33,725 nucleotides of DNA from a virus. The position numbers were made by a program, and so were the translations under genes. Location of the stretch: the IMG/VR virus record IMGVR_UViG_3300008450_000215, positions 1-33,725 of that record; one strand, written 5' to 3'. The notes beneath the pieces are model-generated. The model was not told the origin of the DNA. It saw only the letters and a program-made list of their open reading frames with translations, and made no database searches. The stretch's first letter is position 1; the number at the start of each line of letters is the position of its first letter. This document shows positions 1-5,894 of the stretch, piece after piece.

Positions 1-1
1 T

Positions 2-115
2 TACATCTCCCGCGAATTAAATCGCTCCAACCAACGCAAGTGGGTCGCTGCCGTGCGAATGCTCGGTGACAAGTGGCTGCTCGCGCAATCAGTAGATCGT
101 AAGGAAACCGTATGA
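2..115 (+). CDS. 3' end of a small phage protein (partial)
   Basis: Frame 2 is open from the window edge to a TGA at 113-115 and encodes 37 residues, including KWVAAVRMLGDKWLLAQ. The stop overlaps the ATG of the next gene in an ATGA junction (112-115), the spacing used throughout this module. Basic residues and paired tryptophans in an amphipathic helix look like real protein rather than chance. The N-terminus lies outside the window, so no function is assigned. The fragment is too short for an ORF-length cutoff. The alternative is that it is non-coding leader for the next gene, but the start/stop overlap argues against that. Confidence 0.6.
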   Translation, partial: YISRELNRSNQRKWVAAVRMLGDKWLLAQSVDRKETV

Positions 116-438
116 AAGTAACCATAGCCGAGCGCATATTTAACATCGTGCGCGACACCCCGGGCCTGACCGAGGAAAATATCCATGAGATTCTGTCCGC
201 GGATATCAAATACAAGACCGTGTCCGGTAAGTCCTTGATTTACAGGATGCTCCGCGCCAAGTTTCTCCGCAAGGACAGGAACGGAAAGTTTTTCACGCAC
301 ATTGATACGTACAAGCCGCTGCCTGCGTACAAACCAAAGCGCAAGAAGCCTGTCTTGGTAGAGGCGGCGATGGCACAGCCAGTTACGGGAGGGTTCCTCG
401 GTGGACTCGGACGACGCATCAGTGCTTACTTTAGGTAA
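112..438 (+). CDS. Small winged-helix-like phage protein
   Basis: This 108-aa basic protein probably binds DNA or RNA. Residues 1-65 have the rhythm of a winged helix. A first helix (IAERIFNIVRDTPG) is followed by LTEENIHEIL, a candidate recognition helix (SLIYRMLRAKFLRKD) and a short wing (RNGKFFT). Residues 70-80 are lysine/proline rich and the tail carries a glycine-rich turn. The ATG overlaps the upstream stop, and its own TAA shares an A with the next ATG (TAATG at 435-439), so translation is probably coupled. Its place at the head of the early genes would suit a regulator or replication accessory factor, but that is inference. I do not recognise a named family. Confidence 0.75.
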   Translation: MKVTIAERIFNIVRDTPGLTEENIHEILSADIKYKTVSGKSLIYRMLRAKFLRKDRNGKFFTHIDTYKPLPAYKPKRKKPVLVEAAMAQPVTGGFLGGLGRRISAYFR

Positions 439-659
439 TGGCGAGGATTACTCAAGGTTTTCCATGCCCCCAGTGCGGGGCATGGACGAGGGTGTTAGAG
501 ACGCGGAAGGGCGTAAGGAAACGGGAGTGCGGGAACTTGCACCGTTTCTTTACCGAGGAGAAAGTCCTTGGCCCTTCAAATATCAAATCAAAGGAGAGTG
601 AAGATGGCGTTAATCTGGAGATGCGCGACACAAGCGGCGAGGGATTCGCTACGGAATAG
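438..659 (+). CDS. Small zinc-ribbon protein (NrdR-ribbon-like)
   Basis: This 73-aa protein has a CPQCG knuckle at residues 10-14, a basic stretch (ETRKGVRKRE), and C31/H35 followed by RFFTEE. The order resembles the N-terminal zinc ribbon of NrdR-type regulators (CPxCG, then a basic loop, then C-x-x-CG-x-RFTT), except that the last ligand appears to be histidine. The ATP-cone that makes a true NrdR is absent, so a regulatory role on nucleotide reductase should not be assumed. A nucleic-acid-binding role is the most that can be inferred. The last 18 codons overlap the next gene (604-659), so the tail may be poorly constrained. Confidence 0.7.
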   Translation: MARITQGFPCPQCGAWTRVLETRKGVRKRECGNLHRFFTEEKVLGPSNIKSKESEDGVNLEMRDTSGEGFATE

Positions 660-795
660 AACTCCCATCGAGGAGATTCTCAGGGCGACAGGCACAGGCT
701 GGGAAATCCCCGAGGGGTTCGAGCCACCCGAGGACATGACGGCAAAAGAACTGGCGGTGTGGCTACGCGAAGTGGCAAGGCCATGCGTACTCTAG
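604..795 (+). CDS. Small hypothetical phage protein
   Basis: This is a 63-aa acidic protein beginning MALIWRC, with a PEGFEPPEDMTAKELAVWL segment. I chose the ATG at 604 over an in-frame start at 568 because AAGGAGAG at 591-598 sits at ideal distance upstream. The 568 start would also deepen the overlap with the zinc-ribbon gene. It overlaps that gene by 56 bases in a different frame. No motif suggests a function. The ribosome-binding site and the non-random composition support it as a real gene. Confidence 0.6.
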   Translation: MALIWRCATQAARDSLRNRTPIEEILRATGTGWEIPEGFEPPEDMTAKELAVWLREVARPCVL

Positions 796-944
796 TATTT
801 GTTTTTACGTTGTCACTCTGGCTCTACGCCTGTTCGCAGCCGCTCGTGGAAGATGAGGATGATGTATTCGAGTGCGATCTGAGTAAAGACGGGAAGTTTC
901 TTGTTTGCCACGAACGCAAGCGAACGGAAACGGCTGGTAAGTAA
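783..944 (+). CDS. Small exported or lipoprotein-like peptide
   Basis: The 53-aa product starts MRTLVFVFTLSLWLYAC, a short positive N-region plus a hydrophobic core ending in a cysteine, as in a lipoprotein signal. The box reads L-Y-A-C; tyrosine at -2 is unusual, so lipidation is uncertain. The mature part is acidic (VEDEDDVFECD) with two more cysteines. An in-frame GTG at 759 would add a basic N-terminus; I prefer the ATG because the signal then starts correctly. The gene overlaps the previous one by 13 bases. Possible roles are superinfection exclusion or a spanin-like outer-membrane protein. It is far from the holin/endolysin pair, so neither is supported by position. Confidence 0.5.
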   Translation: MRTLVFVFTLSLWLYACSQPLVEDEDDVFECDLSKDGKFLVCHERKRTETAGK

Positions 945-985
945 TGGACTGACCGCCCTGTTGGGTGGCCTGAAAGGAGTAAGAC

Positions 986-1198
986 ATGACTGACGCTAAC
1001 GCCGTACAAGTGGGAGGCTCCCACTACAAAGACAAAAGCATCCAGCCGTGGGATTACATCGTACAGAACGAGATCCCATATCTGGAGGGGAACATTATTA
1101 AGTACGTCAGCCGCTGGCGCGACAAGGGCGGGGTCGATGATCTCCGCAAGGCGCAGCACTACTTGACCAAGTTAATCGAAACGGAAATAAATAAGTAA
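986..1198 (+). CDS. DUF3310 protein
   Basis: This 70-aa protein matches the DUF3310 family pattern common in phages: VGGSHYKDKSIQPWDYI, then the core GNIIKYVSRWRDKGGVDDLRKAQHY. The family has no firmly established reaction; some databases label it a nucleotide-kinase-like protein. It is typically found among early/nucleotide-metabolism genes, which fits this position. The length is typical for the stand-alone domain. AAGGAGT at 974-980 provides a ribosome-binding site with good spacing to the ATG. It is the last gene before a structured non-coding stretch (1199-1360). Confidence 0.9.
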   Translation: MTDANAVQVGGSHYKDKSIQPWDYIVQNEIPYLEGNIIKYVSRWRDKGGVDDLRKAQHYLTKLIETEINK

Positions 1199-1293
1199 GG
1201 GGCGGGCTCATTTCGTCAGAGACAGACATGGCCTAGTAGATGTAGTTAATCTCTGATGGCAGCACCCCCGCCCCGCAGTTTTCGGGTGCTGCC
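1199..1293 (+). promoter_or_regulatory. Structured intergenic RNA element (candidate)
   Basis: The 162 bases between the DUF3310 and VRR-NUC genes hold no credible ORF but have strong folding potential. An 8-bp all-GC helix pairs 1199-1206 with 1267-1274. Inside it, 1214-1222 pairs with 1250-1258 (9 bp, one G-U) and 1226-1229 with 1240-1243. Separately, 1258-1267 pairs perfectly with 1284-1293 (10 bp, GGCAGCACCC/GGGTGCTGCC). The loop of that hairpin contains most of the 3' strand of the first helix. The two are therefore either alternative states, as in an attenuator, or partners in a pseudoknot. No clear T-tract follows 1293. The helices are seen directly; the function is inference. Confidence 0.5.
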
Positions 1294-1360
1294 GCTCTCT
1301 TAGCTTGGGGCAGGCAAGCAATCTACTCATCCTGCCACCCCCAATTCAACAAGGACTCAC

Positions 1361-1654
1361 ATGGCACAAACGCCTGAAGGGCGCGTCAAGGCTGCGTGTG
1401 TTGCAGTCATCAAGAAGCATGACGCTTACTATTTCTTCGCCGCAGCCAATGGCTACGGCAGGGCCGGGATACCGGACATCATCGTGTGCTTCAGAGGATT
1501 CTTTCTGGGCATCGAGTGCAAGGCAGGGAAAAATACTACGACTGCTTTGCAAGAGCGAGAGATCGCTCACATCCACCGCGCAGGCGGTTCCGCAATGGTT
1601 GTCCGTGAGGACGGCATTGATTTGTTAGACAACTGGTTCGAGGAGAGGAAATGA
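1361..1654 (+). CDS. VRR-NUC domain nuclease
   Basis: This 97-aa protein is a minimal VRR-NUC (PD-(D/E)XK superfamily) nuclease, a fold found alone in phages and fused in FAN1-type enzymes. The active-site set is visible: GIPD at 36-39 (D39), then a strand ending in I-E-C-K with E52 and K54, and Q64 in the following helix. The G-Y-G-R-A-G-I-P-D lead-in is typical. Family knowledge suggests a metal-dependent structure-specific nuclease, such as a Holliday-junction or flap resolvase for replication intermediates. The spacing to the start (AAGGA just upstream) is acceptable. It is directly upstream of, and translationally coupled to, the next small gene. Confidence 0.9.
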   Translation: MAQTPEGRVKAACVAVIKKHDAYYFFAAANGYGRAGIPDIIVCFRGFFLGIECKAGKNTTTALQEREIAHIHRAGGSAMVVREDGIDLLDNWFEERK

Positions 1655-1944
1655 TGGATAAGGAAGCATTGTTGAATAGAGCGCAACTGAGTTTGCAGTT
1701 GGCTAGTAACTTGGAAAGTTTTGATGACGACGAACAGATACAGTGTCTGAAGTTGTTCACCATGATCACCATGTGTTTTTTGAAGGGTAAGGACACCAGC
1801 GGCGTGCTGCTGCTCCGCATAAAGGACACGCTCACCGTGGCGGGTATGAACGCCGAAGAGCATGAGGCTGAAGAGTTGGTCTACTCCGCAGCCAATGCGT
1901 TCGTGGACTCACATCAACGCCAACACACAGGAGAGACGCATTGA
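1651..1944 (+). CDS. Hypothetical phage protein before DNA polymerase
   Basis: This 97-aa, mostly helical acidic protein begins MMDKEALLNRAQLSLQLASNLE and has no motif I recognise. AGGAGAGG lies just upstream, and the tandem ATGATG at 1651 overlaps the stop of the VRR-NUC gene. Its own TGA (1942-1944) overlaps the TTG start of the polymerase, so the three are likely co-translated. A helical bundle that assists polymerase or nuclease is possible but purely positional inference. Confidence 0.7.
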   Translation: MMDKEALLNRAQLSLQLASNLESFDDDEQIQCLKLFTMITMCFLKGKDTSGVLLLRIKDTLTVAGMNAEEHEAEELVYSAANAFVDSHQRQHTGETH

Positions 1945-3908
1945 GCAGGCCATACGACAAGATACTTGCCATCGACTTCGAGACTCGATGGGACAGCAAG
2001 GACTACACGCTCTCGAAGATGACCACCGAGGAGTACATACGAGATGAGAGATTTCGAGCGTTCGGTTGCTGCTTCCATGAATATGGGAGTGACGGACCAA
2101 TTGAATGGGTTCGAGGAGAGTACCTACCTGCGTTCTTGGCAGACATCGACTGGGGACGAACCGCTGTACTTGCACATAACGCCCAGTTTGATATATCGAT
2201 CCTTGAGTGGCGATACGGCATCCGCCCCGCATTCATCTTCGATACGCTGTCAATGGCTCGCGCTCTACGTGGCGTGGAGGTTGGCAATTCCCTCGCGAGA
2301 CTCGCAATCGCTTTTAATCTTCCCGAAAAGGGGAGAGCCGTACATTCAACAGACGGGCTCAGCGAACTGGACGCAGAGATCTCTTTCGAGTTGGGGGAAT
2401 ACTGCAAGCACGACGTATTTCTCTGTGAGCAAATATTTGGAAGACTTGTCGAGGGATACCCCGTCAAAGAACTTCGACTGATCGACCTGACGCTGAAGAT
2501 GTACACGCGCCCCATGCTGGTACTAGATGAGGAGATGTTGATGGATGCGTTGATGGAGGAGAAAGAGAAACGTGAAGAACTCCTTCAGAAATGTGGCGTG
2601 GATGAGGCTGCGCTTGCTTCAAACCCTCAATTCGCGGCCATCCTTGAGAGGCTCGGAGTACCGCCGCCTCAAAAAGTCAGCAAGACAACGGGCAAACAAA
2701 CACTCGCGCTCGCTAAAAATGATGCAATGTTTCAGGCGCTGCTCAACTCCGACAACGAGGATGTTGCCCTGCTATGCGAGACTCGCCTTAAAGTTAAATC
2801 CACTACTGAGAGAACACGAGCGCAAAGGTTTCTGGACATTGCAGCGCGTGGCACGCTTCCTGTTCCGCTGACCTACTACGGCGCTCTGTCTGGGCGGTGG
2901 ACTGCCAGCAAGGGCAGCGCCATCAATATGCAGAACCTCAAGCGGGGGTCGTTCCTACGCAAGGCCATCATGGCCCCCGAGGGGCATCAGTTGGTGGTGG
3001 GGGACTTGGGGCAGATCGAGCCACGTGTGCTGGCGTGGCTGGCTGACTACGACGACCTGCTGGACATCTTCCGTTCAGGCGGCGATCCATACGCGCAGTT
3101 CGGCGCACAGATGTTCAACACCCCGGGCCTGACCAAAGACTCTCACCCAGATCTACGGCAGTCGGCCAAGTCCGCGCTGCTGGGCTGCGGGTACGGCATG
3201 GGGTGGGCGTCGTTCGCTGCTCAGTTGTTGACTGGCTTCCTCGGAGCCAAGCCCGTGATGTACGACAAGGTGTTCTCCAAGCAGGCGGGAGTTTCCTACG
3301 CGAAGGCGCACAAATTTGTGCATTCAGCCGAGACCGTCAAGAAGATGGAGGAGATTCCCCACACCTGTTCGGAACAGGAACTGCTCATCCATTGTTTTGC
3401 AGCCAAGGCGATCATCGACAAGTATCGCAAGACCGCTTGGCCTGTCGTGACGTTCTGGAATCTATGCAACAACCTGATCGAGGACAGCCTGTACGGGGGC
3501 AAAGAGTACGTCCACAAGTGCGTGACCTTCCGCAAGGGTGAGATCGAGTTACCCAGCGGGATGAAGTTGCTCTACCCTGACTTGCAGCACAGCGTGGACG
3601 AGCAGGGGCGGTTGCAGTGGACGTATGGCCCTGACCGTGTTAAGCTGTACGCGGGAAAGATAGTGAACAACGTCACGCAGGGCGTAGCCCGATGCGTGAT
3701 GACGGATGGGATGCTGCGCGTAGCCAGACGATATCCAGTTGTTGGGACGGTGCATGACGAACAAATCGTCTGTGTGCCAGATGCGGACGTTGACTTCGCC
3801 AAGACATGGGTCTTGGAGCAGATGACTGTCGAGCCGAAATATATGCCGGGGATCCCTCTGGCCGCTGACGGTGGCGCGCACCGTAGGTATGGACTAGCTA
3901 AAAACTAG
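1941..3908 (+). CDS. Family A DNA polymerase with 3'-5' exonuclease
   Basis: This 655-aa replicative polymerase is of the Pol I/T7 type. The N-terminal DEDD proofreading domain shows D12-x-E14 (AIDFET), D84 (HNAQFD) and Y154-x3-D158 (YCKHD). The polymerase domain shows motif A at 355-362 (D-L-G-Q-I-E-P-R, against the usual D-Y-S-Q-I-E-x-R), motif B at 406-419 with R406, K410, Y418 and G419, and motif C HDE at 605-607. Aligning motif B to E. coli Pol I puts L414 at the F762 position. The start is TTG, supported by AGGAG at 1929-1933 and seven bases of spacing. No 5'-3' exonuclease domain is present. The flanking nuclease, helicase and primase genes fit a self-encoded replisome. Confidence 0.95.
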   Translation: MSRPYDKILAIDFETRWDSKDYTLSKMTTEEYIRDERFRAFGCCFHEYGSDGPIEWVRGEYLPAFLADIDWGRTAVLAHNAQFDISILEWRYGIRPAFIFDTLSMARALRGVEVGNSLARLAIAFNLPEKGRAVHSTDGLSELDAEISFELGEYCKHDVFLCEQIFGRLVEGYPVKELRLIDLTLKMYTRPMLVLDEEMLMDALMEEKEKREELLQKCGVDEAALASNPQFAAILERLGVPPPQKVSKTTGKQTLALAKNDAMFQALLNSDNEDVALLCETRLKVKSTTERTRAQRFLDIAARGTLPVPLTYYGALSGRWTASKGSAINMQNLKRGSFLRKAIMAPEGHQLVVGDLGQIEPRVLAWLADYDDLLDIFRSGGDPYAQFGAQMFNTPGLTKDSHPDLRQSAKSALLGCGYGMGWASFAAQLLTGFLGAKPVMYDKVFSKQAGVSYAKAHKFVHSAETVKKMEEIPHTCSEQELLIHCFAAKAIIDKYRKTAWPVVTFWNLCNNLIEDSLYGGKEYVHKCVTFRKGEIELPSGMKLLYPDLQHSVDEQGRLQWTYGPDRVKLYAGKIVNNVTQGVARCVMTDGMLRVARRYPVVGTVHDEQIVCVPDADVDFAKTWVLEQMTVEPKYMPGIPLAADGGAHRRYGLAKN

Positions 3909-3917
3909 GAGAGGCAA

Positions 3918-4304
3918 ATGCATGAAGGACTGGCACTAGGCCACGCAAGGGCAGACGATGCGGCTATGCACGCAGGGGATAGCTGGGTATCTATGGCTAT
4001 CGAAGCGTTTAGATCGCACGCAACTGTAAACCAGTGGTTTACAACAGAGGAGGTTAGGCAGGCATTCCCAGACTTGCCTAAGCCGCCTGACAAGCGTGCG
4101 TGGGGGGCAGTGCCCCGCCTTGCACAGAGAGAAGGACTTATCGTGCCACACGGTTGGGTACGCGCCAACAGCCCGACAGTTCACGGAATGGTTGTAACCC
4201 TGTGGGAATCAAGAATACACAAAGGAGAAGCAAATGGTAGAAGTGATTATCGACTACGCGTACCCATGCATGATGGCCGAGAATGCGCTCAGAAAAGTGC
4301 ATGA
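3918..4304 (+). CDS. Small phage protein, winged-helix-like
   Basis: This 128-aa protein has a conserved-looking core: WVSMAIEAFRSHA, then FTTEEVRQAFPDLPKPPD, KRAWGAVPRLAQREGLI, and TLWESRI. Proteins with this pattern recur in proteobacterial phages next to replication genes and probably adopt a winged-helix fold. I recall them only as hypothetical proteins. A good ribosome-binding site (AGGAGAGG, 3907-3914) precedes the ATG. Related proteins usually end near the W-E-S-R-I segment; here the frame runs about 25 codons further, overlapping the next gene from 4234. That tail is therefore probably dispensable. Confidence 0.7.
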   Translation: MHEGLALGHARADDAAMHAGDSWVSMAIEAFRSHATVNQWFTTEEVRQAFPDLPKPPDKRAWGAVPRLAQREGLIVPHGWVRANSPTVHGMVVTLWESRIHKGEANGRSDYRLRVPMHDGRECAQKSA

Positions 4305-4434
4305 CCATATGTTGCATGGAAACTTCGATGCGGCTATCGAGGAATCCATGAAGGTTTTGGTGGAAGCCAAGATCATGTTGAACTCAATCAAAGAGATGAA
4401 AGGAAGGTCAAATGCTGATACCCAAGAGCTTTGA
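4234..4434 (+). CDS. Small helical hypothetical protein
   Basis: This 66-aa protein starts MVEVIIDYAYPCMMAE and contains two predicted helices (ALRKVHDHMLHGNFDAAIEE and MKVLVEAKIMLNSIKEM) like a short coiled hairpin. AAGGAGAAG directly precedes the start, and the same strong ribosome-binding sequence recurs before 7524. It overlaps both neighbours (71 bases upstream, 23 downstream). No function can be assigned. Confidence 0.6.
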   Translation: MVEVIIDYAYPCMMAENALRKVHDHMLHGNFDAAIEESMKVLVEAKIMLNSIKEMKGRSNADTQEL

Positions 4435-4711
4435 GTTGGGTGACCGCACGTACACCGTGCTGGTATTGCCCACTATGGAGAAGCGTGGTGTCATGGGCGC
4501 TACGTACTTCAAGTCGGCTCGCATCGAGATCGGCAAGAAGAGCAAGATCACAGGCATGGCGTACAAGCAAGAAGATGTCGATGACACCTTCTGGCACGAG
4601 TTAACCCACGCCATCCTCAACGACATGGGCAGCAGCCTTGATCGTGACGAGGAGTTCGTGATTGCCTTCTCCAAGCGTCTTGCTCAAGCCGTGAGTACCG
4701 CCAAACTATGA
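4412..4711 (+). CDS. HEXXH zinc metallopeptidase-like protein
   Basis: This 99-aa protein has a W-H-E-L-T-H motif with H62, E63 and H66 as zinc ligands and catalytic glutamate. An acidic D-R-D-E-E-F segment (77-82) is likely to carry the third ligand. The arrangement resembles the minimal ImmA/IrrE- or SprT-like gluzincin fold found in phage accessory genes. Some family members cleave repressors or process DNA-protein crosslinks; which applies here is unknown. The N-terminus (MLIPKSFELGDRTYTV) forms plausible beta strands. Its stop overlaps the start of the Cas4-like nuclease (4708-4711), which suggests coupled expression with DNA-processing enzymes. Confidence 0.75.
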   Translation: MLIPKSFELGDRTYTVLVLPTMEKRGVMGATYFKSARIEIGKKSKITGMAYKQEDVDDTFWHELTHAILNDMGSSLDRDEEFVIAFSKRLAQAVSTAKL

Positions 4712-5379
4712 CCAAGAATGTTACGTGGTCGCATTCAGCCCTCAAGGATTACGAGGGCTGTGCTCGGCGGTATCACGAGGTGAAGGTACTGAACAAGTAT
4801 CCGTTCACCGATACCACGGCAACGATATACGGGAAGGAGATGCACAAGTCGATTGAGGACTTCATCAAGGACGGCACGCCGCTCTTGCCTCAGTTTGCTT
4901 TTATTCAGCCCGTGATCGACGCCACCATGTCCAAGTCCGGGAGGAAGTACGCCGAGTATGAGATGGCGCTTACCAAGGACTTGCGGCCATGTAACTTCAA
5001 CTCACCTGATCGGTGGGTGCGGGGCATCGCTGATCTGATCATCATCAACGACGAGAACCTGACCGCCCGTGTGGTGGACTGGAAGACAGGTAACAACAAG
5101 TACCCCGACAGGGATCAGTTGCGCTTGATGTCGCTGATGGTGTTCGCCCACTTCCCACACATACGGGAAGTGAAGTCGGCGTTGTTGTTCCTGCTCAAGG
5201 ATGATATGGTCACCCACAGTATGGCGCGAGAAGAAGCCGAGGCTGAGTGGTGGAAGTACCGCGAACGCACGGCCAAGCTCGAAGCAAGTTACGCCAACGA
5301 TGTATGGAACCCCACGAGGACACCGCTATGCGGATGGTGTCCTGTGAAAGACTGCGCCTACAACACAAAAAGGAACTAG
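4708..5379 (+). CDS. Cas4/RecB-like PD-(D/E)XK nuclease with Fe-S cysteines
   Basis: This 223-aa protein has the full RecB/Cas4 nuclease signature. C18 is in an early YEGCARRY segment and H46 in YGKEMH. D109 is in GIADLI, D124 and K126 in VVDWKTG, and Q137 lies in the following helix. C208, C211 and C216 (CGWCPVKDC) with C18 make the four ligands expected for a 4Fe-4S cluster, as in Cas4 and AddB-type enzymes. Family knowledge points to DNA end resection or exonuclease activity in recombination. No CRISPR array or cas1/cas2 lies nearby, so a replication/recombination role is more likely than adaptation. Its ATG overlaps the previous stop. Confidence 0.9.
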   Translation: MTKNVTWSHSALKDYEGCARRYHEVKVLNKYPFTDTTATIYGKEMHKSIEDFIKDGTPLLPQFAFIQPVIDATMSKSGRKYAEYEMALTKDLRPCNFNSPDRWVRGIADLIIINDENLTARVVDWKTGNNKYPDRDQLRLMSLMVFAHFPHIREVKSALLFLLKDDMVTHSMAREEAEAEWWKYRERTAKLEASYANDVWNPTRTPLCGWCPVKDCAYNTKRN

Positions 5380-5381
5380 AA

Positions 5382-5645
5382 ATGTCACTTATTAAACCAT
5401 ACGAGCCCTACTTTGATGCCCCCCATCAATGTCACGTATGCAGCGCGCACGTTGCTTTAGATGACGTTGCTGTGGTTCACGACGGATATGTTAGGGCGCG
5501 TTACCAAGATGAAGATTACGGTTCAATAGTTCTACACACTTGGTGTGCGACTGTACTTGCCATGCGCCTTATTTACGATGCAATGAGTAACGAACGCTCA
5601 GTGGATACACCGCAGCGTCCGATTGAGCGTCTTCGGAGAGACTGA
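5382..5645 (+). CDS. Small zinc-knuckle-like hypothetical protein
   Basis: This 87-aa product begins MSLIKPYEPYFDAPHQCHVC. C17/C20 and H52/C55 form a plausible C-x2-C...H-x2-C zinc site enclosing an acidic, aromatic segment. The frame is open further upstream to 5247, but that part lies inside the Cas4-like gene. The ATG at 5382 follows AAAGGAAC (5369-5376) and sits two bases after the upstream stop codon, so I use it. The C-terminus is basic (PIERLRRD). No family is recognised; nucleic-acid or protein binding is a guess. Confidence 0.65.
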   Translation: MSLIKPYEPYFDAPHQCHVCSAHVALDDVAVVHDGYVRARYQDEDYGSIVLHTWCATVLAMRLIYDAMSNERSVDTPQRPIERLRRD

Positions 5646-5646
5646 C

Positions 5647-5883
5647 ATGGCAAAGGCTAGAGACTACAAAAAGGAATACCAACGCGATCTCCAGACTGGC
5701 AAGTCTGGCCCCGGGTCAGCGCAAAGTGAGCGCCAACGCGCACGCCAAGCGTTTGATGCCAAGGGTGTTGACCGTGCGGGGAAGGATATTGATCACATCA
5801 AACCGCTACGCAAGGGGGGTAAGTCCACTCCCGGAAACTTGCGGCTCCGCAGTAAGAGCGCCAACCAAGGCGACAACAAGTAA
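5647..5883 (+). CDS. Small HNH-like endonuclease
   Basis: This 78-aa highly basic protein has a DIDHIKPLRKGG motif (D49, H50), then N64 and N73 in NLRLRSKSANQGD. This is the D-H...N...N pattern of the HNH beta-beta-alpha metal fold. The N-terminal zinc-binding cysteines seen in many HNH proteins are missing, and the protein is short, so it may be a minimal nicking enzyme or a decayed homing-type nuclease. CGGAGAG at 5635-5641 and six bases of spacing support the ATG at 5647 over an in-frame start at 5623. In many phages HNH proteins act with terminase; here the neighbours are recombination enzymes. Confidence 0.75.
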   Translation: MAKARDYKKEYQRDLQTGKSGPGSAQSERQRARQAFDAKGVDRAGKDIDHIKPLRKGGKSTPGNLRLRSKSANQGDNK

Positions 5884-5894
5884 ATGAGAGAGCA

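Noticed and set aside
1305-1628. 107-codon + frame starting upstream of the VRR-NUC gene
   Set aside because: It covers the VRR-NUC coding sequence in another frame, is serine/leucine rich without domains, and lacks a ribosome-binding site.
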